From assembly GCA_020632915.1 (NCBI GenBank), contig JACKEP010000009.1:124001-188000 (forward strand): a stretch of DNA of 64,000 nt, written 5' to 3'. Source of the stretch: Alphaproteobacteria bacterium. Its GTDB lineage: Bacteria > Myxococcota_A > UBA796 > GCA-2862545. Both the position numbers and the translations under genes were made by a program. Numbering within the stretch: position 1 is the first letter of the stretch; each line of letters opens with the position of its first letter. Below are positions 32,563 through 42,136 of this stretch, piece after piece. Below the pieces are notes generated by a model that was not told the DNA's origin, searched no databases, and saw only the letters and a program-made list of their open reading frames with translations.

Positions 32563-33738
32563 ATGCAGCCCGGTGACCGCAGCCTGTTCCCCGATCTGCG
32601 CGGCGTGGCCTACCTCAACCACGCCGCGGTGGGGCCCCTGCCCCGCCCGGCACGGGACGCGATGCACGCCGCCGTGGATCGGCAGGCCGAGGAGGGCGTC
32701 GCCTGCGTCGGCCCGCTGCTCGGACAGGCGGCACGCTGCCGCGATCACCTCGCCGCGCTGCTCCAGTGCGCCCCGGAGCACGTCGCGCTGACGGGGTCGA
32801 CCTCCGAGGGCGTCGTGGCCGTCGCCCAGTCGTTCCCCTGGAGCGGGGGCGACCGGATCGTGCTCATCGACGGGGAGTTCCCCACCAACACGACGCCGTG
32901 GCAGGTGGCGGCGACGCTGCACGGCCTGGAGGTCACCTGGCTGCCGCTGGCGGCGTTCCACGGGCCGTCCGGCGACGGCCTGAGTCGACTCGAGGCGGTG
33001 CTTCGGGGCGGCGCGCGCCTCGTCGCCGTCAGCGCCGTGCAGTTCCGGACGGGGCTCGCGATGCCGGTGGCGGCGATGGCCGCACTCGCCCACGCCCACG
33101 GTGCGTGGATCGTGGTCGACGCCATCCAGGGCCTCGGGTGCGTGCCGATGGCGCTCGGCGACGTCGACGTCCTCGTCACGGGCGGGCAGAAGTGGCTGAT
33201 GGGCCCGCTCGGCACCGGCGCCGTCGTGGCCCGGGCGCCGGCGTGGCAGGCCTTCACCCCGCGGATGGCGAGCTGGCTGTCCCACGTCGACCCGCTGCGG
33301 TTCCTGTTCGACGGGCCCGGCGCGTTGACCTACGACCGCCCACTCCAGGCCGGACCGGCGCTGTTCGAGGGCGGCACGCGCAACGTCCACGGGCTCGTCG
33401 GCCTCGCGGCGAGCCTGGAGGTGCTGCGAGACGTCGGGGTCGAGGCCACCTGGCACCACGTGCAGGCGTGGCTCGACGGACTGGAGGACGGACTGCTCGG
33501 CCGCGGCTTCGTCTCCCACCGGAGCCCCGTCGCCGCGCAGCGGTCCGGCATCCTCGCCGTGGCGCCGCCCGCAGGCCACACCGCCAGCCGGCTCGCCGCC
33601 GCGCTCGGCGCGCAGGGCGTGAGCGTGTCCACGCCGGACGGCCTGCTGCGGTTCAGCCCGTCGTGGCCCAACCGGTTCGACGAGCTGCGTCCCGTGCTCG
33701 ACGCCGTCGACACCGCACTGGCGCAGGGGCCGGGATGA
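32563..33738 (+). CDS. Class V aminotransferase (cysteine-desulfurase-like fold)
   Basis: 391 residues, fold-type I PLP enzyme: AYLNHAAVGPLP at the N terminus, TGSTSEGV (phosphate binding), VVDAIQGLG with Asp186 and Gln189, and TGGQKWLMGPLGTG with Lys210 as Schiff-base lysine. It lacks a recognisable active Cys loop of NifS/IscS, so it is more likely an aminotransferase, kynureninase-like or isopenicillin-N-epimerase-like protein. The stop overlaps the next start (ATGA); GGAG precedes the ATG. Confidence 0.82.
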   Translation: MQPGDRSLFPDLRGVAYLNHAAVGPLPRPARDAMHAAVDRQAEEGVACVGPLLGQAARCRDHLAALLQCAPEHVALTGSTSEGVVAVAQSFPWSGGDRIVLIDGEFPTNTTPWQVAATLHGLEVTWLPLAAFHGPSGDGLSRLEAVLRGGARLVAVSAVQFRTGLAMPVAAMAALAHAHGAWIVVDAIQGLGCVPMALGDVDVLVTGGQKWLMGPLGTGAVVARAPAWQAFTPRMASWLSHVDPLRFLFDGPGALTYDRPLQAGPALFEGGTRNVHGLVGLAASLEVLRDVGVEATWHHVQAWLDGLEDGLLGRGFVSHRSPVAAQRSGILAVAPPAGHTASRLAAALGAQGVSVSTPDGLLRFSPSWPNRFDELRPVLDAVDTALAQGPG

Positions 33739-34496
33739 GCGCCGGCCTGCTCCCCGACGTGCTGGCGCTGGCGTGCGGCGCCGTCCCCGCACCGATCGCC
33801 GCCATTGCGGACTGGTCGTGCGCCCACGCGCGGCTCGACGCCTTCCCCGCCGGGCCGATCCTGGTGCTCGACGCGCCCCGGCCCCACCGGGCGTTCGTGG
33901 CCAGCCCGGCCGTCCCCGACGGCTTCGCCGCCCGCGTGGCGCACGCGCTGCGGGACCCGGCGGTCGACACGTTCCTGGCCCAGGCCCCCGCCGGCACCCG
34001 CGCGATGGTCGACACCGACGGCACGTCGGCCGTCGTCTACCTCGACGACCTCCACGACGTGGACCACGATCTGGCGGGGGCCAGGCCTGCCGACGGACAC
34101 GAGCTGCTCTGCGCGACGCTGAGCACCCCGGGCCACGTCCGGACCACGGTCACCCGCCACGGGCCGCCCCCCCGGCACCTGCTGTCCTCGACCTGGCAGC
34201 GCCGCGTGGACGACCTGCTGCACGCCGGCCTCACGGGGATCTGGGCCGTCGCCTGGGCCGAGGGCGCCGTGCGCGGCGTGCTCTGGATCAACGACGGCCG
34301 CTGGCGGGGCACGGCCACCCGCGCCAACCGCTGGCTCGACGCGCGGTGTGCCGAGCACCCCGACGCCGCCTGGCCGCGCATCCGGGCGCGCGCGGCACGG
34401 GACGGCCTCCAGGCGTTCCCCGACGGCATCGAGCTGACCGCCGACGGCGGGCTCGACGTGACCGTGGGCTTCTTCAGGCCTCCAGCAGCTTCTTGA
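33735..34496 (+). CDS. Hypothetical protein coupled to the class V aminotransferase
   Basis: 253 residues with no recognised family. N-terminal part LPDVLALACGAVPAPIAAIADWSC, a middle DTDGTSAVVYLDDLHDVDHDL acidic segment, and a C-terminal ALTG-like helix pair around WQRRVDDLLHAGLTGIWAVAWAEG. No signal or membrane segment. The ATGA overlap argues for co-translation and a shared role with the PLP enzyme. The 3' end overlaps the convergent SRPBCC gene by 23 bp. Confidence 0.6.
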   Translation: MSAGLLPDVLALACGAVPAPIAAIADWSCAHARLDAFPAGPILVLDAPRPHRAFVASPAVPDGFAARVAHALRDPAVDTFLAQAPAGTRAMVDTDGTSAVVYLDDLHDVDHDLAGARPADGHELLCATLSTPGHVRTTVTRHGPPPRHLLSSTWQRRVDDLLHAGLTGIWAVAWAEGAVRGVLWINDGRWRGTATRANRWLDARCAEHPDAAWPRIRARAARDGLQAFPDGIELTADGGLDVTVGFFRPPAAS

Positions 34497-34911
34497 GCCG
34501 CTGCAGGTCGCCCTCCATCTGCGTCTGGAACCGACCGGCGAGCGTTCGGCCGAGCAGGCCGAGCAGCGGACGGGTGGAGATCTCGCCCCGGTAGTGCACC
34601 AGGGTGCTGCCGCCGCGCGCGCTGAAGTCGTAGCCACCGTCGTAGCTGAACAAGGCCGTCTCGCTGTGCATGCGCAGCCGGCGCCCCGCGTCGCAGGCGG
34701 TCATCGTGGCCTCCGTGGTGACCTCGCGACCCATCAGCGATCGGACGTAGCGCACCTGGGTGCCCACCCCGGGCTCGCCGGGCGTGACCTGCACCGAGCT
34801 CGTCACCCCTTCCTGCCACTGCACGTTGTTGTCGTACCGGGCCATGAACGCGAACACCTCGTCCACCGGCCGGTCGATCGTCACCTGCACGTCCGCGGTC
34901 GATCGCGCCAT
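34474..34911 (-). CDS. SRPBCC-superfamily (polyketide cyclase/dehydrase-like) protein
   Basis: 145 residues with GGAGGGCGG directly before the ATG. START/Bet v1-like fold: DVQVTIDRPVDEVFAFMARYDNNVQWQEGV at the N terminus (the classic first strand and loop), then VGTQVRYVRSLMGREVTTEATM and a C-terminal LLGRTLAGRFQTQMEGDLQRLKKLLE helix. These small proteins bind hydrophobic ligands; the chemistry is not predictable. Convergent overlap with the preceding gene. Confidence 0.8.
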   Translation of the reverse strand: MARSTADVQVTIDRPVDEVFAFMARYDNNVQWQEGVTSSVQVTPGEPGVGTQVRYVRSLMGREVTTEATMTACDAGRRLRMHSETALFSYDGGYDFSARGGSTLVHYRGEISTRPLLGLLGRTLAGRFQTQMEGDLQRLKKLLEA

Positions 34912-35018
34912 CCGCCCTCCTCGGCCGGCGGAGCATGCCACATCCGCGCGCGCGTGGCACACGCGGTGGCAGACGACCGCAGCGCCGGTGTGCTATTCGC
35001 CGGGCCTGGAGTCGGACC

Positions 35019-35717
35019 ATGCGCACGACGATCCTGCTGGTGTTCGCCCTCGCGGCCTGCGACGAGTCCGGGTCGTTCGAGCTCGTCGATCCCACGGCAC
35101 CCGGCGACGGCGACACCGACACGACGCGGGTGGACACCGACGTCGCCGCCGACGACACCGACGACACCCGCGGGGGCGGGAGCGGTGGCCCGACCGACAC
35201 GGATCGGACGACCGACACCGATCGCCCCACCGACACCGACGCCCCGGTCGACCCGACCGTCCGTCCGCCCCGCGCGGCCGCGTGCGGGCCCTGGCTCGCG
35301 CCCACCGGCACGCTCCTCGGCGCCACCAGCCACGGCTTCGCCGGAGACGCCACCATCGCGCCCACCGGCTTGTTCCAGACGTCCTGGTCGGGGTGCGAGG
35401 TCGAGCGGTCGTTCACCGCCCGCGGCGTGCTGGCGTGCGAGATCGTGCGCGAGGTCTCCGGCGCGCAGGTGCAGGGCGGCTTCCGCGATCCCCAGCTGGT
35501 CTACGACATCACCGAGACGGTCGACGCCAGCGCCACCACCTGCCGCCAGTCCATCGGGCTGACCCTGCGGATGGGTGTGGACGTCGACGTCTTCCGCGGC
35601 ACGGCCACCCTGTTCCGTGCCACGCGCAGCAGCGACTGGACCGAAGTGGGCACGTTCCCCATCCAGGGCGACCTGTCCGGGTTCACGTTCTCCTACGTCA
35701 CCGACCTCGCGCCGTGA
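35019..35717 (+). CDS. Lipoprotein with long Asp-Thr linker, unknown function
   Basis: 232 residues; signal MRTTILLVFALAAC with lipobox. A ~55-residue linker rich in DTD, TDTDR and DDTDD repeats follows, then a ~150-residue beta-rich domain with four Cys (AACGP, SGCEVER, LACEIV, TTCRQS). TATTCG (34994-34999) is a possible -10 box. Family unknown; shares the linker style of the 19683 and 42395 lipoproteins. Adjacent to the cytochrome c lipoprotein. Confidence 0.75.
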   Translation: MRTTILLVFALAACDESGSFELVDPTAPGDGDTDTTRVDTDVAADDTDDTRGGGSGGPTDTDRTTDTDRPTDTDAPVDPTVRPPRAAACGPWLAPTGTLLGATSHGFAGDATIAPTGLFQTSWSGCEVERSFTARGVLACEIVREVSGAQVQGGFRDPQLVYDITETVDASATTCRQSIGLTLRMGVDVDVFRGTATLFRATRSSDWTEVGTFPIQGDLSGFTFSYVTDLAP

Positions 35718-35794
35718 CCGTACCTGTCGACACGCCCGCACGCGGACGCCGCGTCCCGCGCGCGGCCCGCATCCCCCCCTGCACGAGGACCTGC

Positions 35795-36178
35795 ATGCCC
35801 GCCGTGTACGCCCCGTCTCCCGTCACGCTGCTCGTCGTGGCCACCCTCAGCCTGGCCGCCTGCGACGACGACTACCTGCTGCCCACCGTCGACACCGAGG
35901 TGGTGGCCGACCGCACCGACACGATCCTGGCGCTGTCGGGCACCGCCACCGACGGCGCCGCCGTGTTCACCGCCAGCTGCGAGCAATGCCACGACGCAGC
36001 CGGTGACCAGGCCAAGGTCGGCCCGGCGCTGCGGCCCTACATGGCCAGCGCCGAGGACGCGACGATCGCCAACCTCGTGCTGGCCGGCGTGCCGCCGTCG
36101 ATGCCGTCGTTCTCGACGCTGCTCGACCAGGACGTGGCCGACCTGATCGCCTGGCTGCACGACAGCTTCGATCCCTGA
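35795..36178 (+). CDS. Mono-heme cytochrome c lipoprotein
   Basis: 127 residues with lipobox LSLAAC, then an acidic linker (DDDYLLPTVDTEV). A single cytochrome c domain: heme attachment Cys62-x-x-Cys65-His66 (CEQCH), and Met103 (in PPSMPSF) as the likely sixth ligand, with the closing helix LIAWLHD. It is tethered to the envelope and would shuttle electrons between periplasmic partners; no oxidase or dehydrogenase gene is nearby to name a partner. A GC-rich stem-loop follows the stop. Confidence 0.85.
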   Translation: MPAVYAPSPVTLLVVATLSLAACDDDYLLPTVDTEVVADRTDTILALSGTATDGAAVFTASCEQCHDAAGDQAKVGPALRPYMASAEDATIANLVLAGVPPSMPSFSTLLDQDVADLIAWLHDSFDP

Positions 36179-36320
36179 AACGCTCGGGGCCTTCGGTCGT
36201 TGAACGGCCGGGTCGACGCACGCCCGACGGTGTAGAGGCACTCCCTGCACCCGGGACCGTCCGCCCAGGTGCCGGGTGCGCGCACCCGTCTGCCGTTCCT
36301 CGCTCCCCGAAGGCGACAGC

Positions 36321-37259
36321 ATGATCTCGATCCAGAACCTGACCCGGCGCTACGACACCACCGTCGCCGTCTCCGGTGTGTCCACGGAGATCCAGCGCGG
36401 TGAGATCGTCGGCCTCCTCGGCCACAACGGTGCCGGCAAGACCACCGTGATGAAGATCGTCACCGGCTACCTCGAGGCCACCGAGGGCACCGTCGTCGTC
36501 GACGGCCTCGACGTGGAGACCCACCGCACCGAGGTGCAGCGACGCATCGGGTACCTCCCCGAGAACGCCCCGCTCTACGACGAGATGCTCGTCCAGGAGT
36601 ACCTCGTGATGATGGCGGAGCTGCGGGGTGTGCCCGGCGCCGAGATCGGGCGCCGCGTGGCCGAGGCCGTCGTGGCGACCGGCCTCGCCGACCGCGTGCT
36701 CGCCCCGATCGGCACGCTGTCGAAGGGCCTGCGCCAGCGGGTGGGCATCGCCCAGGCGATCCTGCACCATCCCGACGTGCTCGTGCTCGACGAGCCGACG
36801 AACGGGCTGGATCCGATGCAGATCCAGACCATCCGCGAGCTGATCCGCGAGCTCGGCAAGCGGTCGACGATCATCCTGTCGACCCACATCCTCCAGGAGA
36901 TCGAGGCGGTCTGCGACCGCGTCCTCATCATGATCAACGGCCACCTGGTCACCGACGCCCGCCTGTCGGACCTCCTCGACACCAAGCGCGTGCGCCTGGA
37001 GCTGGCCCCCGGCGCCACCGATGTCGCCCGCACGCTGGGTGCGGTCGACGGTGTCACCGACGTGGTCTCCCTGCCCGGTGTCGACGGTGGCTACGGCGTG
37101 CGCTGGCACGGCGACGCGCCCCCCGTGCCCGGTCTCATCGCAGCCGCAACGAAGGCGGGGTGGACGATCCGGAGCGTGGCGCCCGAACACCGCACGCTCG
37201 AGACGGTGTTCAAGGAGCTGCAGGCCGACCACCTCGCCCGCCACGGAGGTGTGGCATGA
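36321..37259 (+). CDS. ABC-2 type transporter ATPase (GldA-like)
   Basis: 312 residues: Walker A GHNGAGKTT (~35-43), signature LSKGLRQRVGIAQAIL, Walker B LVLDEPTNGLDP, switch His in ILSTHILQE, then a ~90-residue C-terminal domain. The KG in the signature and the C-terminal domain fit the GldA/CcmA-like ATPases of ABC-2 exporters. It powers the fused permease that starts in an ATGA overlap at its end. GAAGG precedes the ATG. Confidence 0.9.
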   Translation: MISIQNLTRRYDTTVAVSGVSTEIQRGEIVGLLGHNGAGKTTVMKIVTGYLEATEGTVVVDGLDVETHRTEVQRRIGYLPENAPLYDEMLVQEYLVMMAELRGVPGAEIGRRVAEAVVATGLADRVLAPIGTLSKGLRQRVGIAQAILHHPDVLVLDEPTNGLDPMQIQTIRELIRELGKRSTIILSTHILQEIEAVCDRVLIMINGHLVTDARLSDLLDTKRVRLELAPGATDVARTLGAVDGVTDVVSLPGVDGGYGVRWHGDAPPVPGLIAAATKAGWTIRSVAPEHRTLETVFKELQADHLARHGGVA

Positions 37260-40102
37260 ACGCGGTGACGACCGTCGCGCGCAAGGAGCTGCGCGGCCTG
37301 TTCCAGTCCCCGATCGCGCTGCTGTTCCTGGCGGTGTTCGAGCTGGTGGTCCTGTTCACGTTCTTCTCGGCGTCGCGCTTCTTCGCGCGCAACCTCGCCG
37401 ACGTGCGACCCCTGTTCGCGTGGCTGCCCGTGCTGCTCGTGTTCCTCACGGCCGCCGTCACGATGCGCGCCTGGGCCGAGGAGCGCAAGCTCGGCACCCT
37501 CGAGGTGCTGATGACGCTGCCGGTCCGCACGCGCGACCTGGTGCTCGGCAAGTTCCTCGCCGCCACCGCGCTCGTGGCCGTGGGGCTCCTGCTCACGCTG
37601 CCGCTGCCGATCATGGTCTCCACCCTCGGCGACCTCGACTGGGGCCCGGTGGTGGGCGGCTACGTGGGCGCCCTGCTGCTGGGCGCGCTGTACGCGAGCA
37701 TCGGCCTGTGCGTGTCGGCACGCACCGACAACCAGGTGGTCAGCCTGATGGTCACGCTGGTGATCGGGGGCGCGCTGTACCTGGTGGGCACCGACGTGGT
37801 GACCTCGCTCGTGGGCACCGAGCCTGCCGAGGTGCTCCGCGCGATCGGCACCGGCAGCCGCTTTGCGAGCATCGAGCGCGGCGTGCTCGACCTGCGCGAC
37901 CTCGTCTACTACGGCGCGCTGACCGCCTTCTTCCTCGTGCTCAACGGCGCGTTCCTCGACGCCGAGCGCGCCGACCCCGGCTCGGAGCGCGGTCGCGCCC
38001 GCACGCTGACCCTGTGGACGGTCACGGCCCTCGTCGCGGCCAACGCCATCGCCGCCGTCGTCTGGCTCACACCGGTCACCGCGGCGCGCGTCGACCTCAC
38101 CGCCAACGGCGACTACTCGATCAGCGCGACCACCACCGACATCCTGGCCCAGCTCGACGAGCCGCTGTTCATCGACGGCTACTTCTCCGAGCGCACCCAC
38201 CCCAAGCTCGCGCCGCTGGTGCCGCAGATCAAGGACCTGCTCGCCGAGTACGCCATCGCAGGCGACGGCAAGGTCCAGGTCCACTTCGCCGACCCGAACC
38301 AGGACGAGGCCCTGGAGCAGGAGCTGGCCGAGCAGTACGGCATCCGCTCGGTGCCGTTCCAGGTCGACGACCGCCACCAGCAGTCGGTGGTCAACAGCTT
38401 CTTCCACATCCTGGTGCGCTACGGCGACAAGTACGAGGTGCTGTCGTTCGACGACCTGATCGAGGTCTACGCCGACAGCGACGCCTTCGAGGTCCGGCTG
38501 CGCAACCTCGAGTACGATCTGACGCGCACGATCAAGCGTGTCAGCCAGGACTTCCAGACGCTGCAGTCGGTGCTGGCCGACCTCCCGGAGCCCGCCCACC
38601 TCACGCTGTACGCCACGCCGTCCTCGCTGCCCGACGACGACGCGAGCGTGCTGCCCCTGGTGGAGCAGGTGGCGAAGGACACGGCGGCGGCGTCCGGCGG
38701 CAAGCTCCAGTACGAGCAGGTCGACCCCACCGGCGACGACGCGCTGCAGCAGCGGCTGTTCGACCAGTACGGCCTGCGCCCGCTCGCGGCCGACCTGTTC
38801 GCCCGCCAGACCTACTACTTCGAGCTCGTGCTCACGATGGGCGACAAGGTCGAGCGGCTCGCCCCGCGGGGCGACGTCAAGGAGGCCGATCTCAAGCAGG
38901 CCATCGAGGCCGCCGTCAAGCGCGTGGTCCCGGGCCAGCTCACCACGCTGGGCGTGTTCACCGAGATCCCCGAGGCCCCCCCGCCCAACCCCCAGCTGCC
39001 GCCCCAGTTCCAGCCGCCGCCCCCGCGTCCGGACTACCAGCTGCTCCAGCAGGTGCTGGGCGACGCCTACGAGGTCACGCCGGTCCAGCTCGACGGCGAC
39101 ACCCCCCACGTGCCCGACACGGTCGACGTGCTCCTCGTCGCCAAGCCGGGACGCCTCAGCCCCCGCCAGCAGTTCGCGATCGACCAGTACGTGATGCGCG
39201 GCGGCAAGCTCATCGCGCTGGCCGGCAGCCACGACATCACCGTGTCCCGCGAGGGGCTGAACACCGCCACGGCGCCGGCGTCGCTGCGCGACCTGCTCGC
39301 GGCGTACGGCGTGGACGTCGGCGGGTCCTTCGTCCTCGACGCGCAGATGGCGTCGTTCCCGCGGCCCAAGCAGGAGCGGGTGGGCGGCGGCCTCGTGCTC
39401 AACCGCGTCGAGCTGGAGCCGTACCCGTTCTTCATCGACGTGCGCGGCTCGGGCATGGACCACGACAGCCCCGCCACCTCCGGCCTGTCGAGCATGACGA
39501 TGCCGTGGGCCTCGCCGCTGACGGTGAGCGCGCCCGAAGGGGTCACGGCCACACCGCTCGTGCACAGCACGGACGAGGCGTGGCTGTACGACGGCACGAG
39601 CCTCGACGGCGGCCCGCCGGGCAGCGAGACCGACAGCTACGTCCTCGCCGCCACGCTGACCGGGTCGTTCCCGTCGTACTTCGCCGACCACCCGAACCCG
39701 TACATGACCGGCGACGCCTCGGCCGAGGGCGCCGACGCCACGGGCGGCACGGTCAAGGCCTCGCTCCCCGACGCCCGCGTCACCGTGGTGGGCTCGTCCG
39801 AGTTCGTGTCCGACCTGATCCTGTCGCTGGCGTCCAACCCCGGCGGTGAGGTCCACCGGGGCAACCTGCAGTTCCTGCAGAACCTGGTCGACCTGTCCAC
39901 CGAGGACACCGACCTGCTCACCATCCGCTCGGCGGGCGCCTACGCGCGCACGCTCGAGCCGCTCGACGAGGGCCAGCGCAACCTGATGGAGCTGGCGCAG
40001 TACGGCATCGCGCTGGTGCTGCTGGCGCTGGTGGCGGTGCTCCCGCGCAACCGCCGCCGTCACCTCACGCCGATCTCCCTGCCCACCGGAGGTGCTGCAT
40101 GA
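37256..40102 (+). CDS. ABC-2 permease fused to GldG-like auxiliary domain
   Basis: 948 residues. The first ~260 are a six-helix ABC-2 permease (GldF-like: MNAVTTVARKELRGLFQSPIALLFLAVFELVVL...), followed by another helix, then a ~600-residue periplasmic GldG/IFT52-like (ABC_transp_aux) region with thioredoxin-like strands (IDGYFSERTHPKLAPLVPQIKDLL), a Pro-rich hinge (EIPEAPPPNPQLPPQFQPPPP) and a C-terminal membrane helix (LMELAQYGIALVLLALVAVL) with Arg-rich tail. In Flavobacteria gldF and gldG are separate genes for gliding-associated export; the fused form occurs widely. ATGA overlaps join it to both neighbours. Confidence 0.85.
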   Translation: MNAVTTVARKELRGLFQSPIALLFLAVFELVVLFTFFSASRFFARNLADVRPLFAWLPVLLVFLTAAVTMRAWAEERKLGTLEVLMTLPVRTRDLVLGKFLAATALVAVGLLLTLPLPIMVSTLGDLDWGPVVGGYVGALLLGALYASIGLCVSARTDNQVVSLMVTLVIGGALYLVGTDVVTSLVGTEPAEVLRAIGTGSRFASIERGVLDLRDLVYYGALTAFFLVLNGAFLDAERADPGSERGRARTLTLWTVTALVAANAIAAVVWLTPVTAARVDLTANGDYSISATTTDILAQLDEPLFIDGYFSERTHPKLAPLVPQIKDLLAEYAIAGDGKVQVHFADPNQDEALEQELAEQYGIRSVPFQVDDRHQQSVVNSFFHILVRYGDKYEVLSFDDLIEVYADSDAFEVRLRNLEYDLTRTIKRVSQDFQTLQSVLADLPEPAHLTLYATPSSLPDDDASVLPLVEQVAKDTAAASGGKLQYEQVDPTGDDALQQRLFDQYGLRPLAADLFARQTYYFELVLTMGDKVERLAPRGDVKEADLKQAIEAAVKRVVPGQLTTLGVFTEIPEAPPPNPQLPPQFQPPPPRPDYQLLQQVLGDAYEVTPVQLDGDTPHVPDTVDVLLVAKPGRLSPRQQFAIDQYVMRGGKLIALAGSHDITVSREGLNTATAPASLRDLLAAYGVDVGGSFVLDAQMASFPRPKQERVGGGLVLNRVELEPYPFFIDVRGSGMDHDSPATSGLSSMTMPWASPLTVSAPEGVTATPLVHSTDEAWLYDGTSLDGGPPGSETDSYVLAATLTGSFPSYFADHPNPYMTGDASAEGADATGGTVKASLPDARVTVVGSSEFVSDLILSLASNPGGEVHRGNLQFLQNLVDLSTEDTDLLTIRSAGAYARTLEPLDEGQRNLMELAQYGIALVLLALVAVLPRNRRRHLTPISLPTGGAA

Positions 40103-41067
40103 GCACGCAGACCCTGTTGGGCGGCGCCCTCGCCGTCCAGGTCGCCCTCGCCGTCGTCACCTGGTGGCCGTCCGGTCCCACGGTGGTGGAGCCCACCGAC
40201 CTGGTGCCCGGCGGTGCCGACAGCATCACGCAGATCACGGTCACCCCGAAGGGCGGCACGTCCGACCCGGTGCAGCTGGTGCAGAAGGACGGCGCGTGGA
40301 CGCTGGCCAGCGCCGACGGCTACCCGGCCGACGCCGACAAGGTCGCCGAGGTCGTCGACGCGCTCGGCACGATCAAGCTGCGCACCCCGATCGCCACGCG
40401 CGCCGTCACCCACGAACAGCTGGGCGTCTCCGACGACAGCTACGAGAAGAAGGTCGAGTTCACGGCCGGCGGCACCGAGCACACGCTGCTGCTGGGCGCC
40501 GCGGCGAACAAGGCCATCCACCTGCGGGTCGACGGCGGCGACGCGGTCTACCAGGTCAAGGGCCTGTCGGCGTGGACGATCAAGGACACCAACCGCGGCT
40601 ACCTGCCGTCGGACTACGTCGACGTCGACAAGGACACCCTGTCGTCGCTGGCGATCACCACGCCGCTCGGCGCGGCGGCGTTCACCCGCACGGGCACCGG
40701 CTGGGCCGTCGACGGTCACCCCGAGCTGGTGGGCGACGCGGCCGCGCTCGACACGTGGCTCGGCAAGATCGCGAAGGTGCGGCTGTCGGACGTAGCCGGC
40801 ACGACCGCCGAGCCGGCGTTCGGGCTGACCCCTGCGGCGGTGCGGATCACGTGGTCGGGTGCGCAGGGCGACCAGCAGGTGACGGGCGGGCTCGCCGTCG
40901 GTGCCGAGGCCGACGGCCGCATCTACGTCAAGTCCGACGACAGCCCGTTCATCGTGCAGGCGCCGTCGTACGGCCTGAAGGATCTGGCCACCCTCGACCC
41001 GGCCACGCTCGTGGCGCCCGCGCCGACCGACGCGGGGGGGGCCGAGGGGGAGCCCCTGCCCGAGTAG
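40099..41067 (+). CDS. DUF4340 protein of the ABC/Gld operon
   Basis: 322 residues with one N-terminal membrane helix (LLGGALAVQVALAVVTWWP) and a periplasmic repeat domain: ITQITVTPKGGTSDPVQLVQKDGAWTLASADGYPAD recurs in a shorter form later (the DUF4340 pattern). DUF4340 genes regularly follow GldG-like genes, and the overlap here is ATGA. The protein presumably works with the exporter as an envelope partner; the mechanism is not known. Confidence 0.85.
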   Translation: MSTQTLLGGALAVQVALAVVTWWPSGPTVVEPTDLVPGGADSITQITVTPKGGTSDPVQLVQKDGAWTLASADGYPADADKVAEVVDALGTIKLRTPIATRAVTHEQLGVSDDSYEKKVEFTAGGTEHTLLLGAAANKAIHLRVDGGDAVYQVKGLSAWTIKDTNRGYLPSDYVDVDKDTLSSLAITTPLGAAAFTRTGTGWAVDGHPELVGDAAALDTWLGKIAKVRLSDVAGTTAEPAFGLTPAAVRITWSGAQGDQQVTGGLAVGAEADGRIYVKSDDSPFIVQAPSYGLKDLATLDPATLVAPAPTDAGGAEGEPLPE

Positions 41068-41153
41068 CGGATCGCGTTCGAAGCCGTCCGACCGCAGCTG
41101 ACACGGGCCGGGGGAGCAGCGTGCTACGTTGCGCCTCCCCCGGAGGCCCGTGG

Positions 41154-42086
41154 ATGATCACGGACAGGTTGACGCTGTCGACGATGATCCTGTCGTCCAC
41201 CCTCGCCGGGTGGAGCTTCTACAACCTCTACCGGGCCCGCACGGTGCAGAAGTTCCGGCGGCTCGGGGTCGAGGCCTACCAGGCCACGCTCGACAACGGC
41301 CAGCTGTTCTACTGGGCCGGCGGCAAGGGTGACGCCAAGCCCCTGCTGCTGATCCACGGCTTCGGCGGCGACGCGATGTTCGGGTGGTCGGAGCAGATGC
41401 GGCTGGCCCGCCACCGCTTCCTGATCGCGCCCGACCTGCTGTGGTTCGGCGGCAGCCACTCCCACGCCGGCGACTTCACCCACCGCTACCAGGCCCGCAC
41501 GCTCGAGCAGCTGCTCGACCACCTGGCGGTGGAGCGCTGCGACGTGGTGGGCATCAGCTACGGCGGCTTCGTGGCCGGCGAGCTCGCCAACGCCTGCCCC
41601 GATCGCGTCGACAAGCTCGTCATCGTCGACAGCCCCGGCCACGTCTACACCCTCGACGACTACCACGCGATGCTCGACCGCCTGGGGCTCGACAGCATCG
41701 CCGAGATGATCGTGCCCGACGACCCGAGCGGCGTGCGCCGCCTGCTCCAGCTCGCCTACCACCGGCCGCCCCCGGTGCCGTCGTTCGTGGCGCGCGACAT
41801 CTACGCCCACATGTTCGTGCGGTGGAAGGTGGAGAAGGTGCGCCTGCTCGACCAGCTGCTCGCGATGGCCGACCAGATCGACCCGCGGGACTACCACATC
41901 ACCGCGCCGACGAAGATCCTGTGGGGCGAGCACGACGAGCTCTTCCCGGTGCCCGTCGCCCACCGGCTGGCGGACGCGCTCGATGGCCCGGTCGACGTCC
42001 ACGTGATCCCGTCGACCAACCACGCGCCCAACATGGAGCGCTGGGCCCACTTCAACGACCAGGTGATGGGCTTCATCGGCGTGTGA
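41154..42086 (+). CDS. Membrane-anchored alpha/beta hydrolase
   Basis: 310 residues. An N-terminal helix (LTLSTMILSSTLAGWSFYNLY) likely anchors it. The hydrolase domain has LLLIHGFGGDAMFGW (oxyanion), nucleophile elbow GISYGG with Ser135, Asp in LWGEHDELFP and His in STNHAPNMERW, so a complete triad. It resembles MhpC/BioH-type C-C or ester hydrolases; substrate unknown. TACGTT (41125-41130) is a likely -10 box and CGGAGG a ribosome site. Confidence 0.82.
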   Translation: MITDRLTLSTMILSSTLAGWSFYNLYRARTVQKFRRLGVEAYQATLDNGQLFYWAGGKGDAKPLLLIHGFGGDAMFGWSEQMRLARHRFLIAPDLLWFGGSHSHAGDFTHRYQARTLEQLLDHLAVERCDVVGISYGGFVAGELANACPDRVDKLVIVDSPGHVYTLDDYHAMLDRLGLDSIAEMIVPDDPSGVRRLLQLAYHRPPPVPSFVARDIYAHMFVRWKVEKVRLLDQLLAMADQIDPRDYHITAPTKILWGEHDELFPVPVAHRLADALDGPVDVHVIPSTNHAPNMERWAHFNDQVMGFIGV

Positions 42087-42136
42087 GGGCGGTCCGTCGC
42101 GATGGCGACCGCCACGGTGCCGGGCGAGAAAGCAGC

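Noticed and set aside
37091..40063. A 990-codon minus-strand frame
   Set aside because: Shadow of the fused ABC permease; no signal, domain or ribosome site.
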